From: Cymbomonas tetramitiformis
Lineage: Eukaryota; Chlorophyta; Pyramimonadophyceae; Pyramimonadales; Pyramimonadaceae
Length of the DNA: 64,000 nt
Assembly (NCBI GenBank): GCA_001247695.2
Contig: LGRX02034662.1
Coordinates: forward strand, 62,001-126,000
Reading direction: 5' to 3'
Both the position numbers and the translations under genes were made by a program. The notes beneath the pieces are model-generated. The model searched no databases. It had not been told where the DNA came from and saw nothing but the letters and a program-made list of their open reading frames with translations. Shown here piece after piece: positions 1 through 13,098 of the stretch (position 1 is the first letter of the stretch; every line of letters begins with the position of its first letter).

Positions 1-1941
1 GTAGACGGTCTATGAGTACATTATACATCACACGAGTAATCTCTTGTCACGAAGTGTATGTTTACAACGAGCGCGCGCGCGTGTGTTTCTAACAACATAT
101 ATCGCTCTCCCCCTATATATATGTGTATGATATGCGTACTAAGTATCTCCCTTGCCTGACTTCAAAACGAAGCTCCCGATGAAGGAGAACAGGAACAATC
201 CAAACGAAAGCTAAAGCCTAATTAATCTAAAATCAGTCACAACATTCCGAGTTTCCGACTTCGACTTCTCTTGCCGAACTTGATCTTCCATCTTCTTCTT
301 GTAAGACATGGGGATTAAGGAATGCGTACAGGGGGGAATGCGAAGCGTTCCTGGGGGGAATGACAGCGGGCCGTAGGCCCGCTGTCATAAAATCGCGGGG
401 AGGGAGAAAAAAAAAGGGAAAAGGGGGAAAAAAGAGAGGAAGAAAGGGGGGGGAAAGGAAGAAAGAAGAAAGAAGGGGGGAGAAAGAGGGGGGGAACGAG
501 AAATTGAGAATGCAACTTCGCCATCGTCGCGCTTTTTGCTTGCGCTGGCTGGTCCATCCGATCGCTATTATAATTAACTATCGCTATCGAATCGTCTTCG
601 AACAAACATCTTTTCGTCCGGTCGATCGAACGTCGTTCTTCATCTGAGTTGTTTAATTTTGCATGAGGCTACAGGCTTCAAACGAGAAACTTCAAATTGC
701 AAGCTGACTCTCTCATTGTTTTGCGCATGAAACCAAATTCACGAACTGAAATTACTTTATGCTTTTTATTTGGCATGCTGTACTTAAATGCTGATGCAAG
801 ATGGTCTAAGATATCGAAACAACGACACCACGATATTATTTTTTAGGTTTCTGGGAGATTCCCGTGTTTTCAACTTTTGTCAAGGGCCTGAGTTCAACGC
901 AATCTCGATACTAAGGCCTAGATGTCTCTTCCCTCGCCATCTTAAGCTGTGATTCACGACGGATATTGTACCAGAAGGTGACGATTCTATGTCGTTTCAT
1001 CTCGCTCGACCTTCTTATACTGCACGCACATGTGCTCGGATGTCCAACACCTTGCGCCACCTGCAGGGCTCTGTTTTTATCACGCTGGTTTTATCAAGTC
1101 TCCGAAAATGAGACTCGCGCCCCTCCACTACTTCATGACTCAAGCAGCACATGCTTCATAGCGTTTCACAAGGCGTATGAAGGATATCCCTATGCTTACG
1201 ACTGGAGGAAAAAACGCTCTATGCTTTCCTCCATGACATAGAATACGGAAACACGCCTCGACATGTGCCTTGATTGTCTAGTCCAAACGACTTGTCCAAT
1301 TGAACTCTCCGCGTATACTTACATAGCTGTTACGCGTCCCTGCAAACTTGCCTAGGTTTTATCGCCTGCCCGCTTGAGTTTAATAGTTCTCAAAGTCCCT
1401 CGTGTTCGATGACGCTACACACCCCAGCGGGACCGACTTCTATCTAAGGGCTGTAAACTGTTCTCCAAGCTATTCTCGAGATTATTTTTTCAATTTATTT
1501 TACGCCTCTTGCGCATGAGTTCTGAAGTTTTGTCAGATTTGTGTTGAGTAGTGTTCCCGTAGCATACTTTGTCCCGCAATCACGCGCTTGGTTATCGCAG
1601 AACGTTTTCGCAGTAGGCGCGCGCTTGCGATATTGCAGTTCTACACTGTTCTGTGAACGTCAAGCGGTATTCTCGTCGAGTGAGGCTATTTCTCCCTGAT
1701 TTGGGAGTCGATGCAGGTGGGCGGACAGGATCGTCAAGTACATCCTCGAAATTTTGTCAACTGGACAGAGCATTTATTCCTGCAACACAAATCGTCGTGC
1801 CTCGTTTGAGCCCAATAGCTCCGGAGTAACTCTTGCTGTTCATGTAGTTTTCCTCGCGTGCGTGTTCACGCTTGGTCTCCTCCGACAGCTCTTTTACCTT
1901 ACAGTGCGCCGCTGCCCCCAAGTGATATCCAACACAATTAA
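1..1941. other. Upstream region without a recognised gene
   Basis: No open frame here resembles a known protein. The stretch has alternating GC/GT and TA dinucleotide runs near 70-130, a purine-rich tract at 395-495, and ordinary unstructured sequence to the start codon of the membrane-protein gene at 1942. Any promoter of that gene should lie in the last few hundred bases, but I see no clear TATA element or other core motif. Confidence 0.5.
395..495. repeat. Purine-only low-complexity tract
   Basis: About 100 bases consisting almost wholly of A and G on the plus strand, in irregular runs of A and G. Open frames crossing it on either strand code for lysine/arginine/glycine or phenylalanine/proline/serine strings and are composition artefacts. 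Confidence 0.85.
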
Positions 1942-4900
1942 ATGTCTTCTCCGACAACAACACCGTGCGCTGTCGCAGTCGCCTACGCCGACAACAATGA
2001 AGAATGCGATCGCAAGTTCTATGCGCTCTTCGCCCTTGCGCTAATAGCTCTCAGCACTGTGGTCGGACTGCTATTCGCTGCAGCGTATCCGGCATCTGTC
2101 TTTCCTGGGCCCGTACGGTGACACCCCTGTGTCGTCTCCGCCCTCTGCTTACCTTAAATATCATTCCAAATGTGATCTCACTGTTTCAAGAATATTTTGG
2201 TTACCGTAGGTGCAACTGTTGATTCATGCAATGACCATGCAACGACAATTAAGTCATCTCGCTAATGTCTCACCGGCGGTCAAACCAAATTCATAGCTGA
2301 ACAGCTCTTGCAGAGACAGACCTTGTTGTCTTCCAGCCGACCGCAGAGGTCTCATCTTCAAACTTTGCGACGCGCAACGCGCTTCACATCTTTTCAGCCT
2401 TCGAAACAAGTCGGCTGCCCTTCGGTGCCCAAAACTCCGTCTCCTTGTTCAAACATTTCCGTGAGCGATGCAGACACGGTGTGAACTTAAGCCGGTTAGC
2501 CCGGCGCTCGCGCAGTGACTCGGACGGACTTTCGGTTTGCCACTCGGATCTTCGGTCAATGTAAGCCCGTGCATGGTTACCCAAATAGGCTTCATGTCGA
2601 AGCTTCTCTCTCAAGCCCATGATGAGATGTTAAGCGTCGGCTGACGCTGAAACCCTTTGGAATCTCCATGTTGGACTCGACTCGTGAGGGCTAGCGTCCT
2701 TGTGTATACCCAGGTGCGAGGGTTGCGTTCTGGCGCCTCCCAGTATCAATCACTCAGACACATCCCTCCATGTGCTCCGCGTCGACTCTGGGGAGCTGCA
2801 GCCGCCGTTTACTCCCGGCATCCACGAGTACCGGCTCGATCTCAAAACCAATTTCGAGTTCCTCGATTTTCACGTTCTGACCTCCCAGTTCAACCAGCGA
2901 GTGACGCTTCTGGCTGGCTGGAACCCGGCCAAGCAGGAGCAGGAAGCAGCCCGGCAGGTGCAGTACGTGAACAAGATCGAGCGCGCGGAGCTCTTCCAGC
3001 TGCAGCAGGACCACCAGGGGAAGCGCCTGAAAAATGTGTGCTCCGTCTCGCCTCGGCTTCCCTGCCCTTTCCCCCACATTATTCGAGAGCACTGCCTTCT
3101 TCGGGGAGGGATCACGAAGACTCCCAAAACTGCTCGCTGCGATGTTTTGGCCAGATTTGGAAAGCACGGTGAACGTTCCCAAATTCGTTTCCAGTCCGAG
3201 ATCCTGCTACGGCACAGTTTTTCTCTTTTGCTGGCTGGGAGATATGAAGCACGCATGGAAGCATGCACTCAAAGTATAGGTCGAACGCGAATCGTCGAAC
3301 GGTCGCTGGCCTCCTGATCGGACACCCTTCTTGGCTATTAAGAGGCCTTGAGATGCGGCTATTACAGAGTGAGAAGATGAGGATTCACGACGCTGCGCAT
3401 CAGAAGGCGCTCGATATCGCCAAGGAGGTGCGCCAGTCCCAGCTGCCTATCGCTGCGGCAAAGCGGCGGGAGTGACCGACCTGCCAGTCGCACACGTCGA
3501 CTGCCACGTGGCGCCTCACGGGTTCCTGCACAACGGCACTGTGTGGGCGTGGGCTCTCCTTCGAGCACTCTTCCATCTATCTAGGGCGTGGTCACTGGTG
3601 GGCTCTCCTTCGGGCACTCTTCCATCTAGGGCGTGGTCACTGGGGGCTCTCCTTCGAGCACTCTTCCATCTAGGGGCGTGGTCACTGGTGGGCTCTCCTT
3701 CGAGCACTCTTCCATCTAGGCGTGGTCACTGGCGGGCTCTCCTTCGAGCACTCTTCCATCTGGGCGTGGTCACTGGTGGGTTCTCCTTGAGCAATCTTTC
3801 ATCTGGGCGTGGTCACTGGTGGGCTCTCGAGCACACTCTTCCATCTGGGCGTGGTCACTGGCGGGCTCTCCTTCGAGCAATCTTTCATCTGGGGCGTGGC
3901 CACTGGTGGGCTCTCCTTCGAGCACTCTTCCATCTAGGGGCGTGGTCACTGGCGGGCTCTCCTTCGAGCACTCTTCCATCTGGGCGTGGTCACTGGTGGG
4001 TTCTCCTTGAGCAATCTTTCATCTAGGGCGTGGTCACTGGTGGGCTCGATAGAGCACTCTTCCATCTAGAGGCGTGGTCACTGGCGGGCTCTCCTTCGAG
4101 CAATCTTCCATCTAGGGCGTGGCCACTGGTGGGCTCTCCTTCGAGCACTCTTCCATCTAGGCGTGGTCACTGGCGGGCTCTCCTTCGAGCACTCTTCCAT
4201 CTGGGGGCGTGGTCACTGGTGGGCTCTCCTTCGAGCACTCTTCCATCTAGCGTGGTCACTGCTGGGCTCTCGATAGAGCACTCTTCCATCTAGGGCGTGG
4301 TCACTGGTGGGCTCTCCTTCGAGCACTCTTCCATCTAGGGCGTGGTCACTGGTGGGCTCTTCTCAGATCGCTATCCCCCAGGGTGTGGTGGGCTTTTCTC
4401 AGATTTGAGTGCCCATCCTGAGATGCCCTCTGCACTTTTACTCCGCTATAACCCATCTGAGTTCAGATGGCCTGAACAGGGCAGAGCCCCAGTTCAAGCA
4501 TCTAAGCATCTATAAGCAGCCCTGTACACGTGCGTGCCTTGCAGCAACAGTGTCACCTGGATGAAATCGGAGACTGATCTTGCTGGTGCAAGATTGCGTA
4601 TTGCCCGGTTTGGGTGGTTTTCCTCATTCGGCACTAGTTGTCAGCTGCTCCAGTCCGCTCCCTCAATTGGCGGGTGTTTGTGCAGGGGATCAGTCGGAGT
4701 GCGCATGTATGTGCTTGTAATACGTGCGCGCGTTCAAATCCTCCTTCGCCGTGAATGGGTTTTTGTGCTCTTTCGATATTTCAACTCTGGCGGCCGATGT
4801 ATAATGATGAGAAATCCTTGCTTCGATGTCATTGGCAAGTTGCGGCTTTTCAACACTGGGGAGATCTGCGCATATGGCGCAGGCTACCACTGAGATCCTG

Positions 4901-7246
4901 GGGGAGGGGGAGGGTTGGGTTGGGATGGCTCATTCAGTCGCCGCTGAAACCGCTAAATGTGAAGAAGGAGGAAGTACGTATAGCCAATTTCACGCTGGTG
5001 GTGCCCGATGTGAGGCACGGTGTGACACGCAGCATGTACGACTGGCGCGTGGGCCCCCTTCAGTATGGGCTGAATGCCTTCGAGTTGCAGGTGCCTCCCT
5101 CTTGCACATCCCGAGTACATTGGGCAACTCTGACGTGGGCAGTAAGTGAGTAGCGAGTAGTTCCTCACATTGTGCACCCCGCTACCGCTACCCGCTACCA
5201 GGCTGTTCCCATCCATCCAAGCATCCCCCGATCCTTTGATCTGATACTTGATCTGCGCACCTCCTCTCGTACAGGCGTTCAACCTGCTCAATGACACCAC
5301 ATCAACATACGTCGTGAATGTTACCCGATTTTCGCCACAGCTGAGCCTCCATCTAGTGTCACTCTCCCGGGATCCGAGAGGCTGTCTCCTGTACAACGAG
5401 GCCGACACCCCGTTTACTGGCTTCGGTCGGAACCAGGTGCAGATGTCCCGCTGCAGGTGCGCTCCTTTGCCCACGCAAATCGTAGAGTACGCAACTCGGT
5501 CTCCAGAGCACAGAGCGCAACTCGGACTTGGCTTGCGACTTTTGTAGGGGCAGGCCTCAGCTTTCTTGCTCTAATTTGTTCTTTCTTTCTTGGGTGGTTG
5601 TTGCGGTTCGGGTTCCTTTTTTGGGGGGTTGCGTTGTTTCCTCCCCATAGAGGTTCTTTACAAACCTATATTATCGCAATCTTCGATAGTATGGGTTATT
5701 GGAGATCAACCTAATTAATTGGGTTAATCAATTGTGTGTAAACTTGGTTGCACACCCCTCTACACTCCTTCGGCAATCCCTTGTCTGAACTTGGTTGCGC
5801 AAGGGATGGCGCGGAGGTGTGGCTGTGGGTGGCAGGTTGATGAGAAACGAGAAAGGGGCAGCGTTTCCCTACGATCACTTGTACAATCTATTCATGCCCT
5901 ACAGCGCTAGCAATGTACGCTCCCCTGCAGGAACGGGGCTTCCCATAGGCATGCTCCTTACAATGGCTCATGCCGCCGCGCTTGAATACCTAGATGATGG
6001 ATCATGCATTGCAGATATGTCTGTGCGTGGGATCTGAAGATGCAGCAAACGCCACGCCGGGATCAGGGCGCAGGCGGCTCGGCACCGATGGAGAGCCTCT
6101 CGCATGTTATCTCCTCGTGAGGATGCGGTGCAGTTTTCTATGGCCACGACTCTCTGCGACCACCCGGAAGTTAATGTTTCACTTCTGCTCGAGTCCTTAT
6201 TTGCCAAGTGCAGGCACTGCAATAGTATTTAGGATTTAGGAATTTAGGGTTTTGGTCCGCCTTCTTATGGTCGCAACCATCCACTTGTAGTGTCAAGTTC
6301 AAATGTCCATGCAAAGTCAACAGAGTCCCCTTGGGCCGGACGAGGTGCAAAGCAACAGGAAAAGAGCTGAACGGTCATGTTGACTTGCGGTCATTTGTAC
6401 TACTGTTGCGTGTCACAATACTGCATGTGGCATTCTATCTCGACTATAGCTCCTTCAAAATCCGGTTAAGGTTGAACTCCAATTTATGCATTTCATCGGG
6501 GTCCCACTGATAGCGCGAGAGAGAGAAAGAGAGAGAAAGATGGAAGGATGACGGGAGGTAGCATTGCATGTGCTATGTGTGGTCTCCATCTGTCGTCGCA
6601 CAACTTGTTGAAGGGCTTTGAGGACCTTCGCTGCCTCTCATTTCTTGAAAGCCGTTTTCCCCCAAACACATTAACATCTTGATGGCATGACCGCGGCCCC
6701 TCACACTGACCACCTGCAGAGAGGACCGCGTTTGGTTTCTACCAGGCCATCAGCAGGGAAGAGGCTTCGGCCGTCCCGTAGCTGCCAGCGATAGGGGCCC
6801 CTTGCTTCTTCCTTTGCAGCTAGTGGCAAAACGCATATTTTGTCCCTCTTTCAGTGTTATGGGCGACTCACTCTGGTGGTGTGAATTATATATCCGAGTC
6901 TTAGCATTTCTGAGGAGATATGGAATGTGCTTTGCGATGTCAGGTGACATTTCAGCCTGTTCCTTACGACAAACATACGGAAGTTGTAATGCAAGGGATA
7001 CAGATCGAGCCGAATGTTGATGGAAAGGATAGTATGACTTTTGTAGTGGAGGATGAGCCCTCGCTAATCGAAATTGCACTTCATGCACCTGATGGAAGGC
7101 ACCATTCAAAATACCGCATTCAAATCTTGAGGATGCCTGTTTTACCGCCCCATCCTGCACCGCCACCGCCTCATCAGCCAGAAGTGCATTTGATGACCAG
7201 AAAACAATTTTTAAAAGAAATGAGGGGGAGTGGATGGGAACCGTAG
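1942..7246 (+). CDS. Single-pass membrane protein with cadherin-like beta-sandwich domains (six exons)
   Basis: Model: join 1942-2117, 2744-3035, 3368-3427, 4938-5090, 5275-5436, 6944-7246, giving 381 residues. The exon 1-2 junction joins in phase 2 and the rest in phase 0. All introns are GT-AG. Residues 1-25 are short and polar, ending in Arg-Lys; residues 26-49 form one hydrophobic helix, so it reads as a signal anchor with the bulk outside the cytosol. Residues 66-112 match the start of a cadherin-like beta-sandwich repeat (PF12733 type: SGELQPPFTPG then EYRLDL). Residues 113-176 are a charged helical insertion, and 190-245 supply the missing half (GLNAF, then TYVVNVTR). Residues 282-344 end a second copy (APDG, then YRIQILR). 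A proline-rich stretch and a basic tail precede the stop. The exon 4 acceptor is the least certain, and a further exon could hide in the 1.5-kb last intron. A role in adhesion or cell-surface binding is inferred from the fold only. Confidence 0.72.
3540..4373 (+). repeat. Minisatellite of about 44 bp inside intron 3
   Basis: Roughly 18 imperfect head-to-tail copies of a unit of about 44 bp containing GGCGTGGTCACTGG, GGGCTCTCC and CACTCTTCCATCT. Copies differ by 1-4 bp indels, so all frames drift. It lies wholly within the third intron of the membrane-protein gene and explains much of that intron's length. Confidence 0.92.
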
Positions 7247-10200
7247 TGCTGTGTTTAAAATCGTGCATGTGTCTGCTAGGTGACAGACTAGGACAACAAA
7301 CCAGTGGACTCGTATTGCGTGATGCCAGAACAAGCAAGTGCGTATAGGCATGTTCAGGGTGCAACATCATGTAATGCATGAATTAGTGATTATAACCTTA
7401 CGTGCTTTGAACAAACTAAAGGTGGCGGTGTGCAAATGTTCCAAGAGTTTCCAGCGCTTTTTTGGGTGTTGAGCATTCCTGTCGTGGCCCTCGATGCATA
7501 TACTGCAGCAACGAAGTGGTGGCCGCGATGCGGACACCGTACATGTATGTGCAGGAAGTACCGAAGGTTCCAATTATAGTGTATGTGTGGTGTAGAACTG
7601 ATACCAGAATTTACAAGAAATTACAGGGGGGTGCATAAATTATGCAGCAACAAAATATGTGTGCGTCGAATGAACGAGCACGCCCGAATTCCCGTGGTTG
7701 GAGGAATAATGGCCGAAGCCAATAAACTAAGGTATTCAGCGGATAGGGATTCTCAAGGTCTCAAGTAGCCCTGCTGCAGTGGCACAAAGCAGGTGTCATA
7801 CGAAATAACTGGCTCTAGGATCTGATCGTCGCCTTTGCCTCCTCGGTGGACCGCAATCATTTACACGAAACGTATGATCGATTATTTGCATGATGTTGGC
7901 ATCCAGGTGCGTCATATTATACTTCTTCAAAGATTCTTTAGTGCATGTCACCGATCACGTACGCATGCGAAACCTTATGAGTGTCTGAACATGGAACGTG
8001 GGTGCTCGGCCCCTGCGTTTTGGTTTTTTCAATTGGCGGGAACACTTTATTCAAGTGAATATTGTCGGCGTATTGTCGACGACACTACTCGTCCGTCATG
8101 TGGAGTTTCGCGATGCCTGGCGCCACATCTTAAGGCACATGCCACATCCGATCTTGAGGCACCGTACCGTACGCATGTGCGTGCACCGATATTACAGAAT
8201 AAACAAGAATCTATAATGTTACAGGTGGAAACATTTTGGATTTTAGCACACATCTTGTGCTTGCAATTATATGATATTCGCGTAAAATGTATTTTGACAA
8301 TCCCCAAAATGCGGGTATCCCTTGATCGTCTAAAAAAGCACACGTATAACGTAAAGCAACGCATCAGCGCACAGCAATTATTTCTCGTTGCGGTGCTCTG
8401 GTCAACAGAGCCGAACGCCGGAAGGTAGTAAGGTTGGAACGTCGATTCGGATTGGGCGCCCAGAGAAACGCGAAAACGATTGGATTTTAAATGAGATGAA
8501 ATAATCATTATGCACAATGCGATGTGTCACATATATCATCATTACTATCAACTTGTTGTGTCTCACAGGTACCCTGTGGCACAGTCATCTGGTACGCAGG
8601 TTTTGTGGCATCTTCCAAGTTCCCACGCGCCGACATACCGCTTCTGTTGCAAACCAGCACACAACAGTACTTGTTGCAAACCTCATAACTGCAAGGCTCA
8701 CTACGGGCACGTTTGATACATACGGTATCAACTATCGCCCGCCGCCAAGCACATGCACATCCGACGTCAGATAGCGACATTGACACATGCCATTCTTAAA
8801 TTCTACAAATTTCTCGACCATTAGTTCACGAATTGCGGACGGGCACGAATCACGGAAAGTCTCATGCATTAAATATTCAAGAGTAGAACCTGTTCATTCG
8901 ACGATATGGAAATATCGACATGAGGGTCTGCACAACTCACTCTCACACGGCTAAATCCTGGCAATATGGCCTTCTCAGCGCTTAAGAGTTCTCAAATACG
9001 GCGAATTTTACAAATGGACTTCTAGACCTTAGAAACTTGTCCTTTCCGTCAACACGGCAAAACAGAAAGCGCCATTTTCATTTACATATCCATTTACTAT
9101 TCATGCTGGTTAATGATTGTAATTTCGTTTTCTTTGTATAAAGCAGCCTTTGTGTTTGCACACTGCCAATTGAATGCATTCATGCAGCAGGGAGTCTGCA
9201 CATGTCGGCCATCCACAGCATTGATACATGGCTCTAAAATTCATTGAGAACCTGAGTACAAGTCCCCCTCCATTAGGAATTGCATTCTGCTCCTGGGGGA
9301 AGAGCACCCCCCCGCCACTTGGAGTCTCTATCAATTGCATGCAAACCAAGAAGTTTCCTGGCGCCATGAGCGAATTTTACCTTGATTCACATGAAAAGCC
9401 CCAAACGCTCCATACCACCTTAAAGATTTGTCTTCAAGAGGCGAGAACATGTGCATTGATTGGGGATTTCAGCAGTATATGCACTTCTTCCCTAGCCGCT
9501 TCCCTTCCCTCTCTACACTATTCAACTGCTTAAAGGCTAAGCAAAGCTGCGCATGGTCCATCGATGAGGGTTCCCAAGAGCAGCATCTGGTTTCCAATTA
9601 GGCCTGTGCACATCCCCCACAACCAATACCCAAATCAGACATCCCATTAATACTTGACCAATTTCAGAAATCTAGTCACTAATTTTTTTTGAATTGAACG
9701 CAACATTTGCTTGGATACAAATTGAATGTTGCTACACGTCTCAAGTAGCATCATGAAGTAGCGGCAGTGGCAGCAGCAGCAGCAGTCGCAGCAGGAACAC
9801 TTCAAAGGACACTTCAAGTAAGTTGCTATGGTGCAATGCTAACCTAATGACTCCAAACATAGAAGGGAATCACACAAACAGAGATTCATCCACGCACCGA
9901 TTTTTACTTCCTACATTATATGTCCCTCTGTCGTAGTGACTTGTTGTGCGTTTGTTCCCCTTCGGCAGGACGCCCCATGCCCCATGAGGGTGACCCTCTC
10001 CCCTTGAGAGGCCTGTCCTCCAATGCCAAACCGCGGTCTTCTCAAGATCAAAGCAAGTTCTCAGCCTTGCCTGCATGCTCGGGGGTTGTGCACCATTTCC
10101 CAGATCCCATTCCCGCTCCGGTCCGAAATCACATTCAGTGCATGGTTGCTGCCTGGATTCACTTTCACACACACGAGGCGAAGCTGCTCGTTGAAGCATT

Positions 10201-10890
10201 CACTGCAAGAGACGGCAATCTGCTGACAGACGGCAACACTGCTTGGTCAACTAGCAACTCAGAGGGTTATCAATCATTTCGGATCCACACAAATCTCTTT
10301 CTAAATTTGAAGTATCGTGCTGTTGGTGTAGTTTCGTCAGTTTGAACAACTGGCAAGGTCCGCAGTCGATGCGCTGCGCTTATTCTCATCCGGTAGTGCC
10401 TTGCTGGGCCGATGTGCTCACTGCTGGGCTTTCGCTTAGCTTGAACAGAATCAAGATTGGGCGCGTCACACACATCTGCAAGGGGCCTACCGTCTCTCGT
10501 CCTTGTAGGGCTCTCAGACCGCCCTCGCTCAGACCTCGCTGGTGATGGGGCCCTGTCCGAGCTCGGAGAGCTGGGTCGGAGGTGTCTCACGGACTGACTT
10601 GCTTCCCTGCAAGGAACGCGGAATCCGGAGGGGGGTGAGCGGGGCACTGGGGTTTCCCAAAGGGGAACGAACGTCGTTGCCTCAAGCAAGATGTGGGCAT
10701 GGGGTTGGAATTGAGCTCTTACTTTTTTAGGGTTTTTCGAATGGTGCTGACATCAGTGGGTTGAGCAAGGTAACGCGCAACAGCATATCAAGGGTGCCCA
10801 ACAGCAGATCAAGGATGTCCGGCAAGGATCGGGCCGCCGCCATCATTCGAACACGAGCGCGCCGACGCAACATGATCCGTGGAACATAGC
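7247..10890. other. Intergenic region, no recognised gene
   Basis: Open frames exist (7835-8428 plus strand, 197 codons; 9920-10345 plus strand, 141 codons), but I recognise no domain in them and see no splice-linked partners. A short CAG/CAA-rich microsatellite lies at 9765-9797. The compositions are mixed and unlike the GC3-rich exons of the gene models, so I treat these frames as chance. Confidence 0.4.
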
Positions 10891-13098
10891 ACTTGAGGTG
10901 CGGGCATTCTTCGAGCAAGGCGGCAGGCTATGCCACAAGGAGTGCATGGGTACACGAGGCACACACAGCGTATGTCTAGGTGATGAGAATGTTGAGGAGC
11001 TCAGCAGCTTCACGGAACTATCAGCCTCCTGCACGCATGGGGCCATTCACAGCACCGCTTCAGGTATGGCCCCCAGCCGCAAAGCCCGTTTGTTCGCATC
11101 TGCAACGCGGTTGTCAGTGCCTCCGCTGCGTGAAGCAACCCGTGTTCCTCCGCTCGACCGCTGCCCACCCAAATGTAAAGCGGCAAAGAACAAGTGCTGC
11201 TGCCGGCGCCCAGCGTGGTGGCGCAAAGTGGCGAAAGAAGGACTCCTGGTCCGGGCGCGCAGGATGAGCTGTCAGTGGAGCTCCGAAAGGAGGAAAGCCA
11301 CTGAACCCGGGCAGGGAGATGGCCGGTCATTGTTCGGAGGGGAAGCAGCCAGCGGCGGGAGTTGCTGGAGCACCGGGAGCGATCCTGGGACCGAGCGCGG
11401 GCGGCGGAGAAGAGCACTGTGGCGGAATCCAATGAAGAGTGGCGCGGGGGGCCGGGCGAGCCGTACTGGACCCGGAGATGGTCTTGGCCAATGACTGAGT
11501 GAGGCTGGTGTTGGGGCGCCTCGGGTGCATCCCACCACAGCACAAGCAAGAGGCCTGTGACATGCGCATGGGTGATGGGGGTGCGGATGGAGAACGTGCA
11601 CCACCGCAGGAGGCAGGAGGAATTCACCGCTCTCCTCGCTGGTACGCATGGCTGTGCAGGGCGAGGTGACGACGGCCGGTCACTTCGGTTGGATAGCTCC
11701 GTGAGGGCCGGATGGGGAGCCAGCTACAGCCAATGAGCGATGAGACGACCGGCAGACGTGGCGACGGGGCTCGTGAGGAAACAGTGAAATGTTCAAGTGG
11801 GAGCCCGATTGGAATTTCAGTAAAGTAGAAAACCGCCGTCTATCAAGCGGAGGTGCGAAATGCAAGATGAGGTACTCCGAACGGATGTCGTGATCCCAGA
11901 GAGTGGACCCCCCTGACACGTGCACGGAAGGCCTGTAGAGCGGCAAATGCCTAGGCTGCTCTCTGTTTTTTCTTTCCCCGCGCCCAACCTAGGATCTCCG
12001 TTCCACCGCACAGGACCAACAATGCTGATACGCCGCAGAAAGAAACAGAGCCACGGCTCCGCAATCTGCGGACATAAAAAAACATGCGACACAAGTGCTG
12101 CCTCGATGTATCCTCGGTGTGCACCTGCTTCTTGGCACTGGGTTCTCGGCGTGTAGAAGACTGCGGTGCTTCTGACAAAGGAGGTCAAAGAAAGCGGCCC
12201 ATACTAGACCAACGCCCGCTCCTAACAATTCTCATCTCAACAATTTTCATCTCAACAATTCTCATCTTCCCCTGCCGCACCACAGACGCAGCTGTCTGAC
12301 AAGCGCGCGGCGAGGGCCTCTTACATCGACGTTGTCATCGCCGCTGCTCACGGCCATGTTTCGCTTGATGCTGCTCTTACCACCGGCTGCCTCAGCCCGC
12401 AGCCACCGTGTCCCCCTCAGACAACGCGCGCGCCTGCAACTCGGACAGGGGACTGGAGGCACCTGAAGTGGGCCGTGGAGCGATGAGGGGCGGCGCAGGC
12501 CACCCACCCTGAGATCTGCTGCTGCGCAGAGTCACCTCCGGCGACTTCAGCTGGTTAATGTTTGGCGGTATCTGTAATCGCACATTGAACCGGCTGCTGA
12601 TTCTATTGTCATCCGAACCCATGTTCGCCGCTGCTCCCACACACACAAGCGCAGCAGACATTAGCCCGACCATCGCCCGGGATGAGAAGGATGCTCAAAG
12701 GAACAGGGAACGGTGCTGCCAGATGACACATGCGCCTGGCAGTGCCACATCCTATCCCCTTGCTTCTCTGCCTGAGCTGCGCCCGCACTAGGCGACCGCC
12801 CTCCGCCATCTCTCCGCATTTTACGCGGAAACTGCGCATATGCCAGTCTGCTTGCTTCCGCCTCCACGGTGCCTCTGCGGCTAAAATAGACCTGCGCCGA
12901 ACCAGGTGATGTCCTCTCGTGTCACTTGAATCCTCGGGTCCAAATGCGATGCACGTGCTGGGCTGCCCGCTCCTCGCCGCCTTGCCCCTCTCAAACGTAT
13001 TGCGTTCAGGTGATGTGGTGCTCGGGGGGTGTGTTCAGAGACAAAGCAGTAGGAAGGGCGGCACGCGGTGCATGGAGCGATGGGGCTAAGCGAACGCA
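10890..13098. other. GC-rich region with likely transposon-derived coding debris
   Basis: GC-rich sequence with overlapping open frames on both strands and no single convincing gene. On the plus strand at about 11350-11500 a frame reads as a charged helix rich in Arg, Glu and Ala (RRELLEHRERSWDRARAAEK), and at about 11580-11680 another gives RRRQEEFTALLAG. Such helical runs are common in Myb/SANT-like proteins of PIF/Harbinger-type transposons, but the match is only by feel. On the minus strand a frame starting near 12619 (MGSDDNRISSRFNV) may be a first exon. Nothing joins into a complete gene. Confidence 0.3.

Noticed and set aside
315..647. Frames of about 95 codons on both strands
   Set aside because: They cross the purine-only tract and owe their openness to composition.
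3472..4293. Open frames of 60-184 codons across the 44-bp array
   Set aside because: They shift frame with each indel in the repeat and lie inside an intron of a supported gene.
4680..4760. Possible tRNA (GTTCAAATC B-box-like sequence)
   Set aside because: No matching A box, acceptor stem or anticodon arm can be folded around it.
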